A stretch of 64,000 bases of DNA from assembly GCF_003149105.1 (NCBI RefSeq), contig NZ_QGDS01000001.1, positions 139,334-203,333 on the forward strand. The letters run 5' to 3'. The position numbers were made by a program, and so were the translations under genes. Position 1 is the stretch's first letter. Every line of letters begins with the position of its first letter. The DNA comes from Faecalicatena contorta (GTDB lineage Bacteria; Bacillota; Clostridia; Lachnospirales; Lachnospiraceae). The notes beneath the pieces are model-generated. The model was given only the letters and a program-made list of their open reading frames with translations, was not told the DNA's origin and did not search any database. This document shows positions 17,981 to 26,486 of the stretch, in pieces.

Positions 17981-18517
17981 TTATCTATATTGCAGTAATT
18001 CGTCAACAGGCTTGCGTTTTGGTGCTTCCGGGTCCACATCAGGGTACCCTATGGCAATCAATACAGCCAATTCCTGATCTTCAGGAATGTCTAAAAGCTC
18101 TGAAACCTTATCTTCATCAAAAATCCCCATAATAACAGTACCAAGTCCATACTCTTTTGCAGCAAGGCAGAAAGTCTGGCATGCCACTCCTGCATCAAAC
18201 ATATCCCAGGCATCCTTCTTTTTCGTAGCAAAAGAGCCGTCACGGTCAAGGCCGGAAACTCCTTTTACAACAGAAACAGCAATCAGCATGGGTGCCTGAT
18301 TGAGAATTTTAGCGTTGTAAGAAGGGGTAAATTCATCGGCAATTTTCCCAATAACGGTAGAATCTTCAATTGCAATATAACGGGTAATCTGGGTGTTTTT
18401 CCAAGAAGGAGAATAAGATGATGCAGAAACAATAGAATCAATAATAGAATGGTCAACTGGATCCGGCTTATATTTGCGGATACTCCTGCGGCTTGTGATA
18501 CACTCAATAACGTTCAT
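17981..18517 (-). CDS. Nitroreductase family protein
   Basis: The 178-residue flavoprotein has the family N-terminus [19 protein letters not shown] (FMN phosphate contact RRSIRK) and the [12 protein letters not shown] segment near 122-133. Such proteins reduce nitro compounds, quinones or flavins with NAD(P)H; the natural substrate is not predictable. The start follows GGGAGGTATATAA. It is upstream of pyrB with the same direction and a 38-base gap, so it may be transcribed with pyrBI. Confidence 0.88.
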   Translation of the reverse strand: MNVIECITSRRSIRKYKPDPVDHSIIDSIVSASSYSPSWKNTQITRYIAIEDSTVIGKIADEFTPSYNAKILNQAPMLIAVSVVKGVSGLDRDGSFATKKKDAWDMFDAGVACQTFCLAAKEYGLGTVIMGIFDEDKVSELLDIPEDQELAVLIAIGYPDVDPEAPKRKPVDELLQYR

Positions 18518-18602
18518 TTATATACCTCCCTGTTCAAAATTCTTTTCTACTAATCATATACCAAATCAGAAGGATTTTCAACAGGAAATTATGATAACAA
18601 TT

Positions 18603-18980
18603 TTAACGCAGGATTTTTTCAAAAAGAAGACCGGCTCCAAACCAAAGAGGTGCATAGTCAAATCTTACAACCCCTTTTAGGTTGTATTTTGCTTTGCTGT
18701 AATCCCAGGGACAGGCATGGTGTTTCTGAAGGAGACTGCCGGAAATAAATTCGCCAAGAAAGATGCAGCATGTATAGACGCCGCCTCTAAAAAGGGTGTT
18801 CTTACCTTTCAGCAGGCGGCAGACAGGGGTGAGAAGACATGCTGCGCCATAGATAGGAAACATCCAGATAGAGGTGCGTCCGACCAGAGTAAATTCTTTT
18901 TTCTTAAAGGAATGAAGTGCTGTGAATACGATTTCCATGCACCAGCCCAGGGTGCCGCATATAATAAATTTATTTTTCAT
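18603..18980 (-). CDS. Putative ABC-transporter permease family small membrane protein
   Basis: The protein of about 126 residues (from the ATG at 18980; an upstream TTG at 19049 is less likely) has three to four hydrophobic segments and the pattern GWCMEIVFTAL...RTSIWMFPIYGAACLL...PWDYS. This is typical of the small CmpB-like membrane family often annotated as putative ABC transporter permease. No ATPase partner is nearby. Its ribosome binding site is weak and its function is unknown. Confidence 0.6.
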   Translation of the reverse strand: MKNKFIICGTLGWCMEIVFTALHSFKKKEFTLVGRTSIWMFPIYGAACLLTPVCRLLKGKNTLFRGGVYTCCIFLGEFISGSLLQKHHACPWDYSKAKYNLKGVVRFDYAPLWFGAGLLFEKILR

Positions 18981-19153
18981 ATGAGAAGTATGGACTGAAA
19001 AAGGAAAATTTATACTTATTGAACTGCTGACATTCCACGAGATATGCAAAAATTTCTGGGAAGAGCTTACGGGCAGGGGGATTGAAAAAAAGATTTGGAT
19101 TATATAGTTAAATGTATTATAATGGTTTTAGTTTGTGCGAAGGAGAAGTGAAA

Positions 19154-20284
19154 ATGGCTACATTGGAAGAACTCAGGTTACGGTTGGATGAGATTGACGA
19201 ACAGATTGTAAAGTTATATGAAGGCAGGATGCAGGTTTGCCGGGAAGTCGGAGAGCTTAAGGTGAAAGCAGGCAGGAAGGTATTTGACCGTCAAAGAGAA
19301 AGAGACAAACTGGCAGATGTTTCCGCCAAGGTGTCCGGGGACTTTAATAAAAAGGGTGTCCAGGAACTGTACGAACAGCTTATGTCCATGAGCCGGAAGC
19401 TGCAGTACCAGCTTCTTGTGGAGGCAGGGGCCCTGGGAAGGCTTCCGTTTATTGAGGTGGATTCCCTGAATAAGCAAAGTGCAAGAGTTGTGTTCCAGGG
19501 GGTAGAAGGTGCTTATGGTCAGGCAGCCATGCAGCATTACTTTGGAGATAACTGCAATAGCTTTCATGTACGGACCTTCCGCGATGCCATGGAGGCGATT
19601 GAAGAAGGTTCCGCAGATTATGCCGTTCTTCCCATTGAAAATTCTTCAGCAGGTGCGGTCAACGAGATGTATGACCTTCTTGTAGAGTTTGAGAATTATA
19701 TTGTAGGTGAAACGATTATTCCTATTACCCATACCCTTTCCGGTTTGCCGGGAACAAAATTAGAAGAGATTCAGCGAGTATATTCCAAGGCGGAAGCTTT
19801 GATGCAGACTACTCGTTTTCTGGATGAGCATAGTAATTGGCAGCAAATCAGCGTAGTGAATACAGCCATTGCTGCCCGGAAGGTTCTTGAGGATAAAGAT
19901 AAGTCCCAGGCGGCAGTGTGCAGTGCATATGCGGCTAAATTATATGGGCTGTCTGTTTTGGTGGATAACATTAACGACGAACTAAATAATTCTACCAGAT
20001 TTATTGTAATAACAAATCAGAAAATCTTTTTGCAGGATGCTTCTAAGATTAGTATCTGCTTTGAACTGCCTCATGAAAGCGGCTCTTTGTACCACATTTT
20101 ATCTCATTTCATATATAATGATTTAAACTTGACAAAGATTGAATCCAGGCCGGTGGAAGGAAAAAGCTGGGAATACCGTTTCTTTGCAGATTTTGAAGGA
20201 AATATGGGAGATGCGGCGGTGAAAAATGCAATCCGGGGCCTGCGGGAAGAAGCAAGGAACCTGAAGATATTGGGAAATTATTAG
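19154..20284 (+). CDS. pheA: Bifunctional chorismate mutase / prephenate dehydratase
   Basis: PheA converts chorismate to prephenate and then phenylpyruvate for phenylalanine. The 376-residue protein has an AroQ-type chorismate mutase domain (about 1-85, LRLRLDEIDEQIVKLYEGR), a prephenate dehydratase domain (about 110-285, starting FQGVEGAYGQAA), and a C-terminal ACT domain with the phenylalanine-binding ESRP motif. The ATG at 19154 follows GAAGGAGAAGTGAAA. It is a pathway partner of the nearby DAHP synthase. Confidence 0.95.
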   Translation: MATLEELRLRLDEIDEQIVKLYEGRMQVCREVGELKVKAGRKVFDRQRERDKLADVSAKVSGDFNKKGVQELYEQLMSMSRKLQYQLLVEAGALGRLPFIEVDSLNKQSARVVFQGVEGAYGQAAMQHYFGDNCNSFHVRTFRDAMEAIEEGSADYAVLPIENSSAGAVNEMYDLLVEFENYIVGETIIPITHTLSGLPGTKLEEIQRVYSKAEALMQTTRFLDEHSNWQQISVVNTAIAARKVLEDKDKSQAAVCSAYAAKLYGLSVLVDNINDELNNSTRFIVITNQKIFLQDASKISICFELPHESGSLYHILSHFIYNDLNLTKIESRPVEGKSWEYRFFADFEGNMGDAAVKNAIRGLREEARNLKILGNY

Positions 20285-20335
20285 ACAAATGGCAGCCCCG
20301 GGGCTGTATTTAGAAAAGCAGAGAAGAGGAAAGTT

Positions 20336-21628
20336 ATGCGTACAAATGAATTGGTGTTGTACAAAAATATGGAATATGGGAATATTCTTCATGATATGAC
20401 GTTTTTAATGGAGAATTATAACAATGAGTATTACAACAGGGAAGATTTGAGAAACCTCGTTTTTGAATGTATGAATGTTCTGCTTGAGTTATCTGTAAGT
20501 CACGGATTTGAGGGCAATCTATGGCATATATATCTGGCCTTTCTTTTGGCCAGCCATGAGAATGCATACACCACTTCCTGTGAAATTGTAGGGGCAGTCG
20601 AAGGAAGCATCAATGAAATTGCCCTTCATGACTTTGCTGTATTTAAAGAATTGTTTGATTACGATTTTAAAGATATGGAAGAGAAACTGGATGCAGACTG
20701 TTTCTCCGTTTTGGGAAACTATCAAAATGTAAATGAAGGAAGCAAGGTATTTAACAAACGCATCCGTGACAGAATCTGTGAGCTGGGAAAGGCGTTGGGA
20801 GAATCGGCAGATGTAGAGTCCTTTAAACAGATTTTGACACAGTTTTACCGTGAATTTGGAGTTGGGAAATTGGGACTTCATAAAGCATTCCGTGTGGAGC
20901 ATCCAGAAGGCGAAGGCGCACAGATTGTTCCCATTACGAACATTGCACATGTGCATCTGGATGATTTGGTAGGATATGAGCTTGCAAAGAAGAAGTTAAT
21001 TGACAATACAGAAGCATTTGTGGAAGGCAGACGGGCAAACAACTGTCTTTTATATGGAGATGCGGGAACAGGAAAATCCTCCTCCATTAAGGCGATCCTG
21101 AATCAGTATTACCACAAGGGACTGCGCATAATAGAGTTTTACAAGCATCAGTTCCAGGATTTAAATGATGTGATTACTCAGATTAAAAACAGGAACTACA
21201 AATTCATTATTTATATGGATGATTTATCCTTTGAGGAGTTTGAAATTGAATATAAATATCTGAAGGCTGTTATTGAAGGCGGTTTGGAGAAAAAGCCGGA
21301 TAATGTGCTTATTTATGCCACATCTAACCGCCGGCACCTGATTCGCGAGACATTCAGGGACAAAGCAGACAGGGACGAAGAGCTGCATACAAATGATACA
21401 GTTCAGGAAAAACTGTCTTTAGTTGCCAGATTTGGGGTAACCATTTATTTCGGTTCTCCGGATAAAAAGGAATTCCAGCAGATTGTAAGGGAGCTGGCCA
21501 GACAAAATAAGATAGAGCTGCCTGAGGAAGAGCTTCTTCTCCAGGCAAACAGGTGGGAGCTTACTCACGGAGGAAGGTCAGGAAGAACTGCACAGCAATT
21601 TATTGATTATTTGCTGGGACAGAGATGA
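20336..21628 (+). CDS. DUF815 family AAA ATPase
   Basis: The 430-residue protein has a helical N-terminal half and a C-terminal AAA-type domain with P-loop YGDAGTGKSSS near 238-248 and Walker B FIIYMDDLSFE near 292-302. This is DUF815, annotated as an ATP-binding protein of unknown function and common in Clostridia. The gene begins 51 bases after pheA with AGAGGAAAGTT upstream. A lipoprotein gene follows, but no functional link is evident. Confidence 0.85.
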   Translation: MRTNELVLYKNMEYGNILHDMTFLMENYNNEYYNREDLRNLVFECMNVLLELSVSHGFEGNLWHIYLAFLLASHENAYTTSCEIVGAVEGSINEIALHDFAVFKELFDYDFKDMEEKLDADCFSVLGNYQNVNEGSKVFNKRIRDRICELGKALGESADVESFKQILTQFYREFGVGKLGLHKAFRVEHPEGEGAQIVPITNIAHVHLDDLVGYELAKKKLIDNTEAFVEGRRANNCLLYGDAGTGKSSSIKAILNQYYHKGLRIIEFYKHQFQDLNDVITQIKNRNYKFIIYMDDLSFEEFEIEYKYLKAVIEGGLEKKPDNVLIYATSNRRHLIRETFRDKADRDEELHTNDTVQEKLSLVARFGVTIYFGSPDKKEFQQIVRELARQNKIELPEEELLLQANRWELTHGGRSGRTAQQFIDYLLGQR

Positions 21629-21686
21629 CATCCTGCCGTTGTGTTTAAGATTTCGCCAGGTATTTTGCTCAAAAGAAGGTTAATTT

Positions 21687-22508
21687 ATGAAAAGATCTAT
21701 TAAAAAAACAATCTGTTTACTGTTGGCCGGAATATGCTGTGTAAATATGCTGACCGGATGCAGCAGCAGGCTGACCCCCGCGAAGCTGATGTCCGCAGTG
21801 ACGGAAAATCTGGCGGAAGTAACGTCAGTCTCCAATTCCCTGAGTATGGACATTGAGCTGGAGGATGTGCTGGATTCCACGAAAATTTCCATGGATATGG
21901 AGATGGAAAACACAACAAAGCCAATGGCAGGACATGCAGAGGGAACTGCTGAGGTGAACATGAGCGGGACAAAGGTTGGAAGCGATATAGAAATATATCA
22001 GGTGACAGAGGATAAGCAATTTGTTACTTACAGCAGTATGTATGGAAAGTGGAGCAGAGAAAGCTCTAAAAACCCCAAGAAAAGTACATTTAATGGGAAC
22101 TTGTTCCAGGAGGCGGGAAATTCTGTCAAATCTTTTAGAATTGCGGAAGAGCCAGTCCGGGTGGGGGAAGAGGAATGTTACGAAATGTATGGGGATATAA
22201 CTGGGAAGGAGCTTTTACAGTTCATGGGGCTGGATATGATGGAGGCTTTTGGGCTGGTTGATATTCCAGGGGGAGATACAATTGCAGAATTAAAGATTCC
22301 TGTTACGATAGATGTATATAAGGAAAAAATGCTCCCGGCCAGGGTTATGATTGATATGACAGATGTTATGAATGATTTGTATGACCAGCATGATAAAAGT
22401 ACGAATGTTAATAATTTCATGATAAAACTGGGGTATACAGGGTTTAATCAGGTGCAAAAGATAGAAGTGCCCCAGGACGTGAAACAAGCAGCAGAGGGCA
22501 CACTGTAA
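21687..22508 (+). CDS. Predicted lipoprotein, LppX/DUF6612-like
   Basis: The 273-residue protein has a lipoprotein signal peptide with lipobox LTGC (cysteine 25) after a basic start and hydrophobic core. The mature part resembles small lipoproteins of the LppX_LprAFG/DUF6612 type, with repeated beta-strand patterns such as SMDIELED and ISMDMEME. It would sit on the outer face of the membrane. Ligand and role are unknown. A terminator follows 20 bases after the stop. Confidence 0.75.
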   Translation: MKRSIKKTICLLLAGICCVNMLTGCSSRLTPAKLMSAVTENLAEVTSVSNSLSMDIELEDVLDSTKISMDMEMENTTKPMAGHAEGTAEVNMSGTKVGSDIEIYQVTEDKQFVTYSSMYGKWSRESSKNPKKSTFNGNLFQEAGNSVKSFRIAEEPVRVGEEECYEMYGDITGKELLQFMGLDMMEAFGLVDIPGGDTIAELKIPVTIDVYKEKMLPARVMIDMTDVMNDLYDQHDKSTNVNNFMIKLGYTGFNQVQKIEVPQDVKQAAEGTL

Positions 22509-22527
22509 CGGATGATTACCGTCGTGC

Positions 22528-22575
22528 AAAATGGACAAGACCTTCATAAATGAGAAGGACTTGTCCATTTTACTT
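22528..22575 (+). terminator. Intrinsic terminator after the lipoprotein gene
   Basis: Stem AAAATGGACAAGACCTT / GAAGGACTTGTCCATTTT with a short loop, ending in TTTACTTTG. Confidence 0.88.
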
Positions 22576-22587
22576 TGTTAATAAAGG

Positions 22588-22639
22588 AAACATCCGTGTG
22601 ACTAAGGCGTGAAAATACCAAGCCTTAGTGACATAAGCA
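22588..22639. repeat. Chromosomal REP-like repeat, second locus
   Basis: This unit repeats the lead GAAACATCC(G)TGT(G)ACTAAG and the hairpin-plus-ATAAGCA pattern of the cluster at 1031-1209. The hairpin arms are GTGACTAAGGC and GCCTTAGTGAC with a loop GTGAAAATACCAA. It lies between the lipoprotein terminator and the end of rqcH. Confidence 0.7.
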
Positions 22640-22642
22640 TTG

Positions 22643-24379
22643 TTATTTGATTTCCTCAATTTGGGAAATATCACTGTCTATGATCAGGGAATAATTTGTA
22701 TAATACACCACGAAACCAGGTTTTCCGCCTTTAGGTTTTTTTACATGTTTCTTCTCTACGTAGTCGATTTCAACTTTTTCACCGCCCCGGGCCTTGGAAT
22801 AATAGGCAGCGAGGCGGCCGGCCTCTTCAAAGGTCCGGTCCGGCAGTTCTTCCCCGTTTGATTTGACGATGACATGAGAGCCGGGAGTTTCTTTCGCATG
22901 GAACCACCAGTCATTTCCCACAGCAAAATGGAAGGTGAGTTCCTCATTCTGAAAGTTATTTTTTCCTACATATATATGGTAGCCGTCGCTTGACAGATAA
23001 TGAAGCGGCTTATTTTTTATTTTTACTTTTTTCCCGGTGAATTTCCTGCGCATGTACCCTGAACTGATAAGCTCCTCCTTGATTTCTGCCAAATCGTCTT
23101 CGGTCAGCGCAATATCCAGTGCAGTGCTGATAGACTCAAGATAAGTGATGTCATCCCGGGTCTCCTGAATAAACTTGGAAAGTGCCTCGTAGGTCCGCTT
23201 TTGTTTGTTATACTTATCAAAATAGCGCTGAGCATTTTCCTGAGGTGTTTTATCAGGGTCCATGGGGATAGAAACCATTTCATTATTATAATAGTTCAGG
23301 GCCTCCAGTTTTTTAGAGCCTTCTTCCAAATTATAGCCATAGGTATGAATGAGTTCACCGTATACCTTGTATTTGTCCCGGTTTTCAGTATCCTGAAGCT
23401 GCCTGAGCTGTAAGTCATATTTTTTCCGGCTGCGCTCCAGTGCAGTCTGCACGATCTGACGTAAATCCGCCGATTTCTGCCGGATACGGGTGATTGCATT
23501 TTTTGAAGCATAGTATGTCTCTAATACCTGGGACATCATTGGAAATTCTTTGCGGGTATAGCTGCAAAAATGTGTCAGCGGCAGAGCGGAGAAATCCTTT
23601 GGTTCCTGCCCGTTATAATAAATGGCAGGAGAAAAGCGGTTTTCTTTTACTGCAGAAAAGAAAATATAAAACTGATTATATAAATGCCGAAGAACATCCT
23701 GAGAAAGCTCCTTTGGTGTAATAGAAGAGTCCACGCCGGACAGGTGACAGATTTCCTCTGCAGCCACCGGGCTTATGCCTGTAAAACTGGTGTAAATTGC
23801 TTTTGCGAGAGGAAGGGGCTTTGCAGAAAGCTGCTGTATAAATGCCTCCTCGTCTATGTTCAGCGGGTCAGACTTGTCCATCGTATCCGGAATAAAATAT
23901 TCCCTTCCCGGAAGAACCTCACGTACGGAACTCATCTGTGCGGATACCCGTTTGATGCTGTCAATAATCATGCCCTCCTGGTTACAGAAAATGATATTGC
24001 TGTGCTTACCCATAATTTCTACAATCAAATCTTTCTGGCAGAGGTCTCCCAATTCATCGAGATGCTCAATTGTAAAATGGATGATACGTTCCAGTTTTGG
24101 CTGGTAGATGTCAATAATGCGGCCATTGCTGATATGCTTGCGGAGAAGCATGCAGAAATTAGGGGCAGACATGGGGCTTGGCTTGTTAGATCCGGTCAGA
24201 TAAATGAGCGGCAGTGATGCGCTGGCTGAAATACAAAGCCTCTTTTGCCCCCCAGGGGATTTCACAGTAAGAAGCAGTTCATCTGTTTCAGGCTGGGCAA
24301 TTTTAGCAATCCTTCCGCCTAATAATTGTTCTTTTAATTCGTGGACCAGACAGGCCACGGTAATTCCGTCAAATGCCAT
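22643..24379 (-). CDS. rqcH: Ribosome-associated quality control factor RqcH (NFACT family)
   Basis: RqcH binds stalled 50S-peptidyl-tRNA complexes and adds C-terminal alanine tails for degradation. From the ATG at 24379 (GGAAGGAATTTATT upstream) the protein has about 578 residues. It has an NFACT-N domain from MAFDGITVACLVHEL, a central coiled coil (about 280-430) and the NFACT-R domain with GNDWWFHAKETPGSHVIV. Older annotations call it a fibronectin-binding protein. A 28-bp perfect palindrome lies upstream. Confidence 0.93.
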   Translation of the reverse strand: MAFDGITVACLVHELKEQLLGGRIAKIAQPETDELLLTVKSPGGQKRLCISASASLPLIYLTGSNKPSPMSAPNFCMLLRKHISNGRIIDIYQPKLERIIHFTIEHLDELGDLCQKDLIVEIMGKHSNIIFCNQEGMIIDSIKRVSAQMSSVREVLPGREYFIPDTMDKSDPLNIDEEAFIQQLSAKPLPLAKAIYTSFTGISPVAAEEICHLSGVDSSITPKELSQDVLRHLYNQFYIFFSAVKENRFSPAIYYNGQEPKDFSALPLTHFCSYTRKEFPMMSQVLETYYASKNAITRIRQKSADLRQIVQTALERSRKKYDLQLRQLQDTENRDKYKVYGELIHTYGYNLEEGSKKLEALNYYNNEMVSIPMDPDKTPQENAQRYFDKYNKQKRTYEALSKFIQETRDDITYLESISTALDIALTEDDLAEIKEELISSGYMRRKFTGKKVKIKNKPLHYLSSDGYHIYVGKNNFQNEELTFHFAVGNDWWFHAKETPGSHVIVKSNGEELPDRTFEEAGRLAAYYSKARGGEKVEIDYVEKKHVKKPKGGKPGFVVYYTNYSLIIDSDISQIEEIK

Positions 24380-24419
24380 AATAAATTCCTTCCTTAACAG
24401 TAAATACAATGATTTGCAT

Positions 24420-24447
24420 ATAATATCCTCATTTATGAGGATATTAT
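24420..24447. promoter_or_regulatory. Perfect 28-bp palindrome upstream of rqcH
   Basis: Two 13-base arms ATAATATCCTCAT and ATGAGGATATTAT are separated by TT. It lies 41 bases before the rqcH start, in the spacer shared with the divergent yicC operon. It has no T-run, so an operator or an mRNA 5' hairpin is more likely than a terminator. Confidence 0.6.
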
Positions 24448-24649
24448 ATCATAAATACCAGACACGCGAAACACCTGTGCCTTTCTATAGGTAAATTTAA
24501 TTTAATCCTTTCTAAAGTATTTGGATAAAGGTTGACCGAAGTGGGGGAACAGGAGTATAATCTTACAGGAGTGAGCTTATACTTCTTGAACTACTAACGT
24601 TCAATAAGGTAAATCAAACAAAATCTAGAGAGCAGAAGGAAAAACAGAC

Positions 24650-25528
24650 ATGATAAAGAGCATGACAGGTTTTGGAAGATGCGAGATTCTTAAAAGTTCC
24701 AGAAAATTTACAGTAGAGCTAAAGGGCGTGAATCACCGCTATTTAGATGTGAATGTCAGGATGCCTAAGAAGCTTAATTTTTTTGAAACATCGATACGGA
24801 CTTTGTTGAAAAAGTATGCCAATAGAGGAAAAATTGACATTTTTATTACTTACGAAGATACATCAGAAAACCAGGTTTCTTTGAAATATAATGCGTCTCT
24901 GGCTGCAGAATATCTTAAATATCTAAAGCAGATGGAAAAGGAATTCGGGCTGGAAAATGACATACGCGTGTCTGCACTGTCACGCTATCCGGAAGTGATT
25001 ACGATGGAAGAGCAGTGTGAGGATGAAGATGAGCTCTGGAATGGCCTGAAAGAAGCCCTGGAAGGGGCGTTTCGTCAATTTGTAGAAACAAGGACAACAG
25101 AGGGAGAAAATTTAAAGAAAGACATTCTGGAGAAGCTTGAGGACATGGAGCAAATGGTGGCCTATATTGAAGAGCATTCACCAGGAATTGTAATGGAATA
25201 CCGTGAAAAGCTGGAGACTAAGGTTCGGGAGCTTCTGGCGGATACACAGATAGAAGAGAGCCGGATTGCAGCAGAAGTGGTTATTTTTGCTGATAAAATC
25301 TGTACGGATGAAGAAGTGGTACGCCTGAAAAGCCACATCAGCCATATGAAAGTCACTTTAGGTGAAAAGGAAGGAATTGGCCGCAAGCTGGATTTCATTG
25401 CTCAGGAGATGAACCGTGAAGCGAATACTATTCTTTCAAAAGCCAACGATTTAGAAGTGTCCAACTGTGCCATCGGTCTCAAGACGGAGATTGAAAAGGT
25501 AAGGGAACAGATCCAAAATATTGAGTAA
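24650..25528 (+). CDS. yicC: YicC family endoribonuclease
   Basis: The 292-residue protein starts MIKSMTGFGR, the signature of the YicC family, and has the C-terminal DUF1732 part ending LKTEIEKVREQIQN. YicC in E. coli acts as an endoribonuclease promoting small-RNA decay; the role in Firmicutes (YloC) is similar by homology. It starts 18 bases before gmk, with AGAAGGAAAAACAG upstream, in the usual yicC-gmk-rpoZ order. Confidence 0.93.
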   Translation: MIKSMTGFGRCEILKSSRKFTVELKGVNHRYLDVNVRMPKKLNFFETSIRTLLKKYANRGKIDIFITYEDTSENQVSLKYNASLAAEYLKYLKQMEKEFGLENDIRVSALSRYPEVITMEEQCEDEDELWNGLKEALEGAFRQFVETRTTEGENLKKDILEKLEDMEQMVAYIEEHSPGIVMEYREKLETKVRELLADTQIEESRIAAEVVIFADKICTDEEVVRLKSHISHMKVTLGEKEGIGRKLDFIAQEMNREANTILSKANDLEVSNCAIGLKTEIEKVREQIQNIE

Positions 25529-25545
25529 AGGAAGTTAAGTCAGTT

Positions 25546-26181
25546 ATGAGTAGGAAAGGAATTCTGATTGTTGTGTCCGGTTTTTCCGGTTCAGGAAAAG
25601 GGACTTTGATGAAGGAGCTGATTAGCCGTTATGGAGAAAATTATGCCCTCTCTATCTCAGCAACCACCCGTGAGCCAAGAGAAGGAGAGGTTCATGGAAA
25701 AGAATATTTCTTTATAACAAAAGAAGAATTTGAAAAAAAGATTGCGAAAGAAGAACTGATAGAGTATGCTAGGTATGTAGAAAATTATTATGGGACTCCC
25801 CGTGACTACGTGGAAGAACAGTTAGATGCAGGCAGGGATGTTATTTTAGAGATTGAGATTCAGGGAGCATTGAAGGTAAAAAAGGCATTTCCTGAAACAT
25901 TGCTTTTGTTTGTAACCCCGCCCACATCATCGGAGTTAAAGAAACGTCTCATAGGCAGAGGTACAGAGACAATGGAGATAATCGAGTCCAGAATGAGGCG
26001 CGCGGTAGAAGAAGCCGAGGGCATGGATAAGTATGATTATCTGGTTGTCAATGATGATTTGGGACATTGTGTGGAAGAGATGCACGCAATCATCCGGGCA
26101 GAGCATTGCAGAAGTTTCCGTAATGCAGCGTTTATGAAAGAAATAAAAGATGACTTAAGCAGAAGCTTGAAAGGAGAATGA
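25546..26181 (+). CDS. gmk: Guanylate kinase
   Basis: Gmk phosphorylates GMP to GDP. The 211-residue protein has the P-loop GFSGSGKGTL near residues 12-21, the GMP-binding SATTREPREGEVHGKEYFF segment and the lid region. The length is normal. It sits 18 bases after yicC and six before rpoZ, so it belongs to that operon. Confidence 0.96.
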   Translation: MSRKGILIVVSGFSGSGKGTLMKELISRYGENYALSISATTREPREGEVHGKEYFFITKEEFEKKIAKEELIEYARYVENYYGTPRDYVEEQLDAGRDVILEIEIQGALKVKKAFPETLLLFVTPPTSSELKKRLIGRGTETMEIIESRMRRAVEEAEGMDKYDYLVVNDDLGHCVEEMHAIIRAEHCRSFRNAAFMKEIKDDLSRSLKGE

Positions 26182-26187
26182 TTAAAT

Positions 26188-26430
26188 ATGCTACATCCAT
26201 CTTACACAGACTTAATGAAGGTTGTAAACAAAGACATTGAAGAAGGCGAGACAAAGATTGTAAACAGCCGTTATTCTATTGTATTGGCCACATCCAAAAG
26301 GGCAAGGCAGTTGATTGACGGAGAAATATCTATGGTAAATGCCAGAGATGCACAGAAGCCTCTTTCAACGGCGATTGAAGAACTGAATGAAGGAAAGCTG
26401 AAAATTATCGCTGAAAATGCAGAAGAATAG
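26188..26430 (+). CDS. rpoZ: RNA polymerase omega subunit
   Basis: The 80-residue protein has the omega features NSRYSIVLATSKRARQL and a C-terminal AIEELNEGKLKI segment. Omega helps assemble and stabilise beta-prime. It lies directly after gmk with AGGAGAATGATTAAAT upstream, as in most Firmicutes. Confidence 0.93.
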   Translation: MLHPSYTDLMKVVNKDIEEGETKIVNSRYSIVLATSKRARQLIDGEISMVNARDAQKPLSTAIEELNEGKLKIIAENAEE

Positions 26431-26438
26431 AAATGAAA

Positions 26439-26474
26439 AAAGGCAGATGCACATAGGGGTATCTGCCTTTCTAA
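26439..26474 (+). terminator. Terminator or attenuator between rpoZ and rimO
   Basis: Hairpin arms AAAGGCAGAT and ATCTGCCTTT. The short T-run and the ribosome binding site of rimO directly behind it suggest partial read-through. Confidence 0.65.
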
Positions 26475-26486
26475 GTAGGAGGTTTT

